From DALYDK01 sp964415715 (lineage in GTDB: Bacteria > Patescibacteriota > Saccharimonadia > Saccharimonadales > CAIOMD01), in assembly GCA_964415715.1 (NCBI GenBank), contig CAYQBK010000022.1:1-14265 (forward strand): a stretch of DNA of 14,265 nt, given 5' to 3'. The notes under the pieces were generated by a model. It did not search any database. It was given only the letters and a program-made list of their open reading frames with translations, and was not told the origin of the DNA. Positions 6,904 through 12,290 of this stretch are shown here, piece after piece. Position 1 is the first letter of the stretch. Every line of letters starts with the position of its first letter. Made by a program: the position numbers and the translations under genes.

Positions 6904-7704
6904 TTAAATATTTTTAGCTAATGATATCCAATTTTGTATAGATAGTTCTTGGGCGCGCACGCTAGGATCTATACCAGATCTTTTCAATAATTCATCGGCA
7001 GAATCTTTACTGATACGGAGTCCACCACTCAGGCTACTACGAAGTTTTTTGCGTTTTTCACTAAAGCCAGCTTTTACAACAACGCGAAATTTAATTTCAA
7101 TATCGGTGGGAACTACTTTTTGTATACGATTTCTCAAAATTATAACCTGTGAATCAACTTTTGGGGGTGGAGAAAAATATTCAGGCCCAACCAAAACACC
7201 CAAACTAACATTGTAACTATTTTGAGTAAATACGCTAAGCTTAGACATATTGCCAGGACTATCGGCTATCCGCCTAGCAACTTCTTTTTGGATAAGTAAT
7301 GCTGCCATACTTGGTCTATTGTTTAAATCGGCCAATATCCGCATGAGTTTTGATGTTAAATAATATGGAATATTTGCCACTACCTTGTATGGCTGTGCAA
7401 TATCTTCGAAATTGAAGCGGAGTATGTCTTGGTTAATTACTTGAATATTGGCATTGTTTTTATATTTTTTGACAAGATTTTTATATAGTTGTGTGTCAAA
7501 CTCGATAGCTAAAACATTTGCCCCTTTTTCTAACAACACGTCTGTTAAAGTCCCTAAACCTGGGCCTATTTCTATAACAAAATCGCCTGTTGATACATCG
7601 GCGCTACTAGCTATTTTAGTTAAAATATCTGTATCGTACAACCAATGTTGCCCTAATGATTTATCTGGCTGGGCATCTGAAAACTGCAAATTTTTTACCA
7701 CCAA
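6904..7704 (-). CDS. rsmA: 16S rRNA dimethyladenosine transferase RsmA (KsgA)
   Basis: A SAM-dependent methylase of 266 residues that dimethylates two adjacent adenines in the 3' terminal hairpin of 16S rRNA during 30S maturation. Diagnostic parts are SLGQHWL (16-22, usually SLGQNFL), motif I EIGPGLGTLT (45-54), the acidic E68 that binds ribose, QDIL (92-95), the catalytic NIPYYLTS (111-118) and FSPPPKVDS in the target-recognition region. Length and motifs are normal. The start is a TTG at 7704, or a GTG one codon later; both lie inside the last codons of the upstream G5/transglycosylase gene, so it is translated by coupling. The pairing of an Rpf/YabE-type gene with ksgA is also known from Firmicutes (yabE-rnmV-ksgA) and Actinobacteria (rpfB-ksgA). 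Confidence 0.96.
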   Translation of the reverse strand: MVVKNLQFSDAQPDKSLGQHWLYDTDILTKIASSADVSTGDFVIEIGPGLGTLTDVLLEKGANVLAIEFDTQLYKNLVKKYKNNANIQVINQDILRFNFEDIAQPYKVVANIPYYLTSKLMRILADLNNRPSMAALLIQKEVARRIADSPGNMSKLSVFTQNSYNVSLGVLVGPEYFSPPPKVDSQVIILRNRIQKVVPTDIEIKFRVVVKAGFSEKRKKLRSSLSGGLRISKDSADELLKRSGIDPSVRAQELSIQNWISLAKNI

Positions 7705-8891
7705 TGGTTGACTATCCAGAAGTTGTAGGCTCCAGACCAGCCACCGTACCTACTAGCATAACCACCAAAGAACTGTAGCTGACAAACAGGGTCGGACTGC
7801 CAGTTTGGGCAGGCGTTAGCTAGTTTAGATGCTGGGCAAGCTTGACCTAAGCCAGCACAACCACCACCATTCAATGCATTTGGTCGCCAGCCTGATTCAT
7901 GACCAATTATAAAATCTACAGCCCCAAATTGACTCTCGGGTATGCCAGCTGCTCGCATCCAATCTTGCTTATCGCCAGACACTTGATTAAACTTGGTGCC
8001 TTTAGTTTGAACCTGGTTAACTGGCTGCTCAACCACAACCTCTTGTATTACGCGCCGACCTATTTCTTTACCATCCTTTAGATCAATCTCGTATGAAATC
8101 TGTTTCTTACCAGGCTTGCCTGGTGATGTAACAGTTATTTTTCCAACTGGTTGATCTGGATTAGGATTGGTTTGAGTGTCAAACGGAATAGACTGCTCTT
8201 CGGATATGGTTTTCTTACCGAACTTTGATATAAATAAGTTCATCCCAGATGTTATCGGGCTATCAACACCAGGGCTAACTGTTGCGCCTGGTTCAGGTAT
8301 TATTTTTTGACTAGCTAAAAAATCACCGACAGTTTTCAGATGGGTCCGATATACCGCTGGAGTTGATCCATACAGGCTAAAACTTATTGGCGTAGCTCTA
8401 TCTATAACTAGTTTTTCACCTATGGCTTGCTCAGTCGAAAAATCATTGACAACAGACAAGTCTAAGTTATCTTCAGGGTATGTCTGTATTCCAGCCTTTG
8501 ATGCAATAAGCACTGGGCTTGTTTGTGGGGATAATATTGTAGTTTTGGTAATGCCATCAACAATAGTAATTGGCCGGGCTCGATATATATTAATTTTAAA
8601 GTTATCTTCTGTTATTGGTGTATCAAGTTTTGGCTCAACTAAATCTTCTTTTTGGAGAGTAATATTGGCGTTTTTTATAAATTCACCGACAGTTTTTGCC
8701 CGTGTAGGAACAGTAGAGTCGTTGTTATCAACATACAAGCTAACAACATGATTGTCTGTTGGTCCAACTGTCTGGCCATTTGCCACTACCAAACTAAGTG
8801 AAAAAAAGAAAAAACCAAATATAACAGCAAATACACCCGATGCAAAAGCGTGCTTATGAACAAGTGCGGATATTTTAGTAATAATATTCAT
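7695..8891 (-). CDS. DUF348-G5-transglycosylase protein, RpfB/YabE-like cell-wall hydrolase
   Basis: A 398-residue exported protein. An N-terminal hydrophobic segment (about 17-37, AVIFGFFFFSLSLVVA) follows a short basic start, giving a signal peptide or anchor. Two DUF348 repeats (about 47-105 and 165-222, each with a KTVGEF/KTVGDF start) lead to a G5 domain (about 225-298, with EIGRRVIQEVVVEQP). Residues about 305-398 form a lysozyme/lytic-transglycosylase-like domain with FIIGHESGWRPNA; E332 is the likely catalytic acid, and the end RYGGWSGAYNFW..NHWW is typical of actinobacterial/phage-type domains. Four cysteines (345, 352, 361, 370) lie in this outer domain and could form two disulfides. 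It probably cleaves peptidoglycan glycan chains for growth or resuscitation. The ATG at 8891 is preceded by a leader with a hairpin. It overlaps rsmA by 10 bases. Confidence 0.92.
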   Translation of the reverse strand: MNIITKISALVHKHAFASGVFAVIFGFFFFSLSLVVANGQTVGPTDNHVVSLYVDNNDSTVPTRAKTVGEFIKNANITLQKEDLVEPKLDTPITEDNFKINIYRARPITIVDGITKTTILSPQTSPVLIASKAGIQTYPEDNLDLSVVNDFSTEQAIGEKLVIDRATPISFSLYGSTPAVYRTHLKTVGDFLASQKIIPEPGATVSPGVDSPITSGMNLFISKFGKKTISEEQSIPFDTQTNPNPDQPVGKITVTSPGKPGKKQISYEIDLKDGKEIGRRVIQEVVVEQPVNQVQTKGTKFNQVSGDKQDWMRAAGIPESQFGAVDFIIGHESGWRPNALNGGGCAGLGQACPASKLANACPNWQSDPVCQLQFFGGYASRYGGWSGAYNFWIVNHWW

Positions 8892-8899
8892 ATAAGTAT

Positions 8900-8923
8900 C
8901 GATTTATTCTAAAAAATAAATCG
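8900..8923 (-). promoter_or_regulatory. Leader hairpin of the RpfB/YabE-like gene
   Basis: A perfect 9-bp inverted repeat on the minus strand, CGATTTATT then loop TTTTAG then AATAAATCG, ending 8 bases before the ATG at 8891. There is no GC-rich stem and no T tract after it, so it is not a standard terminator. It may control translation or mRNA stability. Confidence 0.5.
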
Positions 8924-8932
8924 TTAACATCT

Positions 8933-8938
8933 ATTATA
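8933..8938 (-). promoter_or_regulatory. Putative extended -10 box of the RpfB/YabE-like gene
   Basis: TGTTATAAT on the minus strand (TATAAT 8938-8933 with TGn extension). Transcription near 8926 gives a leader of about 35 bases, one of the few real leaders in the window. TTGACG lies only 7 bases upstream and is too close for a normal -35. Confidence 0.5.
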
Positions 8939-8986
8939 ACAAATACGTCAACCATAGTCCCTGTAAAATAATGAACCAATATTTGA

Positions 8987-9793
8987 TTAACCGAAGTAGT
9001 TGGCACTTTCGTATTTGTTGAGTGATCTAGCCAAAACATATTTTGACAACATAAACCAGACTATGGCTATGGCATATGACAGTACGACCATTTTCCAGTT
9101 GCTTTGTGTGTAAGCCAGTGTTGGCATGCCTGCCATCAGCATAGCCGGTATGATAAATATATATAAAAATTTCATAAATCCTGTTAATAACGTTATGGGT
9201 TGAGTCGCTGGTAACAAGATAAGATCGCTAAATGCCCTGTTTAGACCCTCGGCGTGTTGGAACCAAAAAACAATACAATCACCTATCATGCTAAATGAAG
9301 CAAAAACCAATACCGCTGGTGGTAACATGAGTACCAATATTGCTATTTGTCCAAAACTAGCCTGTGTTATAGCAAAAAATATACATATACCAATAAGCCC
9401 CTGTATGGTGTCACCTACTGCCGAACTACTAAACTGCTGGTTTAAAATACGAAGATACAAACTTTTTGGCCTGGTTAATAAACTATCAAAAGAACCAGAT
9501 AATATCTTGTCTTGCAATGATCCAATGCCGCCAAACAGTGTAAATGTTATGCCATATGTAAGTATACAGACACTTACTAAGCCAAATGTTTGTTTTACAC
9601 CCCAGCCATTGGTTTCGCCGATAGCTTTGGTGAAAAAATACCATATAACATAAAAAGCCAGGTTATTGAGTATCATGCCGAATATTTGAACCCCAAAACT
9701 CAGGCGAAGTGCTTTTTCGTTGCTAAAATTTTTCCTGAGCAGAAATATATAAAACTTAAATTCGTTGATAATATTTACCATGTTAGCCACCAT
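8987..9793 (-). CDS. ABC-2 type transporter permease (DUF990 family), second subunit
   Basis: A 268-residue integral membrane protein with about six hydrophobic segments and a cytoplasmic N-terminus (MVANMVNIINEFKFYIFLLR), followed by RLSFGVQIFGMILNNLAFYVIWYFF. It resembles the paired DUF990/ABC-2 permeases (COG4587/COG3694 group) that act with a COG4586-type ATPase in export of unknown substrates. It ends with SLNKYESANYFG, similar to other members of the pair. Its ATG overlaps the end of the first permease by 11 bases; a second ATG four codons in (9781) is equally possible. As last gene of the exporter operon it is followed by the RpfB-like promoter, with no clear terminator between. Heteromeric pairing with the upstream permease is inferred from gene order and the family. 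Confidence 0.87.
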   Translation of the reverse strand: MVANMVNIINEFKFYIFLLRKNFSNEKALRLSFGVQIFGMILNNLAFYVIWYFFTKAIGETNGWGVKQTFGLVSVCILTYGITFTLFGGIGSLQDKILSGSFDSLLTRPKSLYLRILNQQFSSSAVGDTIQGLIGICIFFAITQASFGQIAILVLMLPPAVLVFASFSMIGDCIVFWFQHAEGLNRAFSDLILLPATQPITLLTGFMKFLYIFIIPAMLMAGMPTLAYTQSNWKMVVLSYAIAIVWFMLSKYVLARSLNKYESANYFG

Positions 9794-10598
9794 TGATAGT
9801 TAAGTTTTGGTTAACGGATTTGGACATAAAATACACACCAGTAGATAAAACAACTAGCCAAAATATTTGAACTGCTATAAACCGCGGAAAATTATCCAGA
9901 AAGTTTGTATAAAATAGCTGAGTTATATATATGGCCGCTCCTGTAGGAAATAACTCACCAACCAACCTAAGAGCTGGTGGAAAAAACCCAATAGGAATAT
10001 ACGCACCGCCGAAAATCATAATAAATTTATCTACTATAGTGTATATTGGCTTTGCCTCTGTTAACCAGACTGCACTGAGGCCAATAATAACATATAGCAG
10101 CGTCGCAATAACTAGCCCCAAAATAGCTATCGGGACCGCAGCTAACAAGCGAAGTGGCATATTTTCAACAACCGGCAACTGACCGCTGACAAACCAAAAA
10201 ACAAAACCAGCTACAAGTAGACCAAAAAACACTGGTAAATTTTTGCCAAAAGTTTCGGCAACCTTAACATGTATATAGCTGACGGGTTTATTTACCCATA
10301 CTTCTATAGCTCCAGATTTAACATCGCGGTTGATAATGCTAAACAAATTTCTGTAGCCCGTACCTACAAACAAGGCATAAAGTATCATACTGCTGGTAGC
10401 TATCTGAAAAGTTATGCCATTTACCGAACCAATATTGTATGTTTTATAAACAAAATAATACAAAACTATGGTCATACCCATACGAATTGCCCATGACAAT
10501 ATCTGAGCATTGGCAGAGCCCCTATGAAACCAGGCTTGTCTAGTATTCATTTTTAGAACTAATATAAAATTATTTATTGGTTTCATGTTTTTTCGCAC
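9783..10598 (-). CDS. ABC-2 type transporter permease (DUF990 family), first subunit
   Basis: An integral membrane protein of 271 residues from GTG at 10598, or 267 from ATG at 10586 (MKPINNFILVLKMNTRQAWF), which I slightly prefer since MRKN adds nothing recognisable. About six membrane segments follow a cytoplasmic amphipathic start; the TGYRNLFSIINRDVKSGAIE loop and the FGGAYIPIGFFPPALRLVGE segment are typical of this permease family. It overlaps the ATPase gene by 29 bases (17 with the ATG start) and the second permease by 11, so all three exporter subunits are made from one mRNA by coupled translation. The substrate is unknown; relatives are annotated only as ABC-2 type uncharacterised exporters. 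Confidence 0.88.
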   Translation of the reverse strand: MRKNMKPINNFILVLKMNTRQAWFHRGSANAQILSWAIRMGMTIVLYYFVYKTYNIGSVNGITFQIATSSMILYALFVGTGYRNLFSIINRDVKSGAIEVWVNKPVSYIHVKVAETFGKNLPVFFGLLVAGFVFWFVSGQLPVVENMPLRLLAAVPIAILGLVIATLLYVIIGLSAVWLTEAKPIYTIVDKFIMIFGGAYIPIGFFPPALRLVGELFPTGAAIYITQLFYTNFLDNFPRFIAVQIFWLVVLSTGVYFMSKSVNQNLTINGG

Positions 10599-11562
10599 CG
10601 CTATATATAGCCAGTATTACATCATCTAATTTTTCATCGTACACCTGTATGTCTTTTATATAACCTAGTTTTGACAGGTTTGCTAGCGCGTCGTTGACAT
10701 TGTACTGTTTTGTATCGACCGACGCCTTTATGGTGTTTTCACGAAATGTCATATTCATACCCGGTATTAGAGTTTCGTCTGGCTTTTTTTCATAAAATAC
10801 TTTGAAATATTTCTTTGTTACAAACTGGCTACGGAGTTTTTTTGTTTCTTCGTCAACTATAATCGTGCCTCTGTCTATTACTATAGTCCGCTGAGCTATA
10901 GCCTCGATATCACCAGTGTCATGAGAAGTCAAAAATACAGTTGTCCCCTCTTTTTCGTTTAAGTTTTGCAATATTTTGCGCAAGCTTAGTTTTGCTTCAA
11001 TATCTAGACCTATGGTTGGTTCATCCAGAAATACTATTTCGGGTCGGTGAATTATACAAGCCACAATCTCGCCACGCATTCGCTGGCCGAGTGATAGCTG
11101 ACGAGTTGGTTGGTCTATTATTTTGTGCAGGTTGAATGTTTCCGATAGCTCGGCTATTCTGGCATTTATTTGTTCATTTGTCAGATCATACATTTTGCCA
11201 AATAGCTCAAAACTATCGCGCAACGGCAGGTTGGGTAGTAGTTGCGACCGTTGGCCAAAAACACAACCAATTTTATAACTGAGTTTTGCCCGCTCATGTA
11301 TTGGATTTAAGCCACAAACTTGTACATGACCAGATGTTGGTGACAGTATACCTGATAGCATTTTGATAGTAGTAGATTTGCCGGCGCCATTTGGGCCAAT
11401 AAACGCAACCATCTCACCTTTTTCTATAGTAAGGCTGATATTTTTTACTGCTTCAACTTCGACATATTCTGGTTTAAACCAGGTTTTTATACCAGCTGAT
11501 TTCTTTTGGTATCTAAACGTCTTCTTGATGTTTTTAGCATTTACTATTACAGTTTGATTCAT
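10570..11562 (-). CDS. ABC-2 type transporter ATPase (COG4586-like)
   Basis: An ATP-binding subunit of 330 residues. Walker A is GPNGAGKS (56-63), the Q-loop is FGQRSQLLPNLP (Q104), the signature is LSLGQRMRGE (156-165), Walker B is IVFLDEPTIGLD (176-187), and the H-loop is TSHDTGD. LSLGQRMR and the GQRSQL Q-loop are characteristic of the COG4586/DUF990-linked ATPases and differ from the LSGGQ of the other ABC protein here. A C-terminal extension (about 240-330) follows the nucleotide-binding domain, as in this family. The ATG shares a 4-base ATGA overlap with the 78-residue gene upstream, and the end overlaps the first permease. An A7 run in GAAAAAAAGCC (EKKP, near 10787) is read in frame, a useful contrast to the two broken A8 sites. 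Confidence 0.92.
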   Translation of the reverse strand: MNQTVIVNAKNIKKTFRYQKKSAGIKTWFKPEYVEVEAVKNISLTIEKGEMVAFIGPNGAGKSTTIKMLSGILSPTSGHVQVCGLNPIHERAKLSYKIGCVFGQRSQLLPNLPLRDSFELFGKMYDLTNEQINARIAELSETFNLHKIIDQPTRQLSLGQRMRGEIVACIIHRPEIVFLDEPTIGLDIEAKLSLRKILQNLNEKEGTTVFLTSHDTGDIEAIAQRTIVIDRGTIIVDEETKKLRSQFVTKKYFKVFYEKKPDETLIPGMNMTFRENTIKASVDTKQYNVNDALANLSKLGYIKDIQVYDEKLDDVILAIYSGAKKHETNK

Positions 11563-11795
11563 ATTATCCTTTTATTTGCTTGTTTGGCTGTAGTGAAGTC
11601 AAACTTATTAAGTCTTGCAATATATTCTTTGTAAGTCATCTTATTTTTTCGAACTTTATCTGCAAGTTGTTTTTCGAGTTCAACCCGAAGTTTTGCTCGT
11701 TTCTGCATAAACTTAATCTGAGCTTCGGCAAGCTGTGAACTAGGATTGCTTACTGGTTCTTGACTATTATAATCTACGTTTTCTGGTGAATTCAT
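11559..11795 (-). CDS. Small helical protein of unknown function, coupled to the ABC exporter
   Basis: A 78-residue protein from ATG 11795 to TGA. The first 20 or so residues are polar and probably disordered (MNSPENVDYNSQEPVSNPSS). The rest is a charged, probably all-helical stretch containing KFMQKRAKLRVELEKQLADK and KMTYKEYIARLNKF, with heptad-like spacing of Leu/Val suggesting a coiled coil. There are no membrane segments and no cysteines. I do not recognise the family. Its stop overlaps the exporter ATPase start (ATGA), so it is probably the first gene of that operon and may assist the exporter. A TATAAT box lies 7 bases upstream of the ATG, with no Shine-Dalgarno. Confidence 0.75.
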   Translation of the reverse strand: MNSPENVDYNSQEPVSNPSSQLAEAQIKFMQKRAKLRVELEKQLADKVRKNKMTYKEYIARLNKFDFTTAKQANKRII

Positions 11796-11802
11796 ATCTA
11801 TA

Positions 11803-11808
11803 ATTATA
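11803..11808 (-). promoter_or_regulatory. Putative -10 box of the ABC exporter operon
   Basis: TATAAT on the minus strand, 7 bases before the ATG at 11795, in the 34-base gap after the NUDIX gene. It implies a leaderless mRNA for the 78-residue gene. The -35 region is not clear. Confidence 0.45.
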
Positions 11809-11829
11809 TACTTTTTGTTAAAAATATAT

Positions 11830-12285
11830 TCAGATAATATTTAAGATTTTTTGGACTTCATATTCGATTTGGCTGGGTGTTTTACGCAATTTATCTATTT
11901 CTACAAACTCAGCTTCGGATATTTCGGGTTTTTGTAGCTTTAGCTTTGTTTTGCTAGCATCGATATTGGCCAAAAATATCTGATATTCAAAATGCTTCTC
12001 ATGCATGGTGGGTTCTGTCAATACACTCAAGCTATCTTCATGTAGTTTTATGCCTGTTTCTTCGTACAGCTCACGCAGTGCGCCCTGTATAAATGTTTCA
12101 TGTTTATGTAGTCCACCGCCCGGCAAGCGCCAAATGTTTTGTATACTTAACCAGTTTTTGGTAACCAATAACTTTTTGTCATAGACTACAGCCACATAGG
12201 CCCGCCTAGACCGCCAGACTATCAGACATATGGCCGGATACGCAAAAATATATATAATTTTCCCGATTATTGTTGATAGCTTCAT
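11830..12285 (-). CDS. Membrane-anchored NUDIX hydrolase
   Basis: A 151-residue protein with a complete NUDIX box: G57-x5-E63-x7-R71-E72-L73-x-E75-E76-x-G78-I79, within GGLHKHETF and RELYEETGI. This motif binds metal and hydrolyses nucleoside diphosphates linked to another group. Ahead of it, residues about 5-25 (TIIGKIIYIFAYPAICLIVW) are strongly hydrophobic and followed by RSRR, so the catalytic domain is probably held on the inner face of the membrane. The substrate is unknown; cleaning of damaged nucleotides or of lipid- or sugar-linked nucleotides is possible. It begins 5 bases after the UvrD stop without its own promoter or clear Shine-Dalgarno, so it is likely co-expressed with the helicase. 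Confidence 0.9.
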   Translation of the reverse strand: MKLSTIIGKIIYIFAYPAICLIVWRSRRAYVAVVYDKKLLVTKNWLSIQNIWRLPGGGLHKHETFIQGALRELYEETGIKLHEDSLSVLTEPTMHEKHFEYQIFLANIDASKTKLKLQKPEISEAEFVEIDKLRKTPSQIEYEVQKILNII

Positions 12286-12290
12286 ATTAC

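Noticed and set aside
8946..8951. TTGACG as -35 box of the RpfB/YabE-like gene
   Set aside because: It is only 7 bases from the -10 box, far from the usual 16-18. TTGACT before the MacB/LolD-like gene has the same problem.
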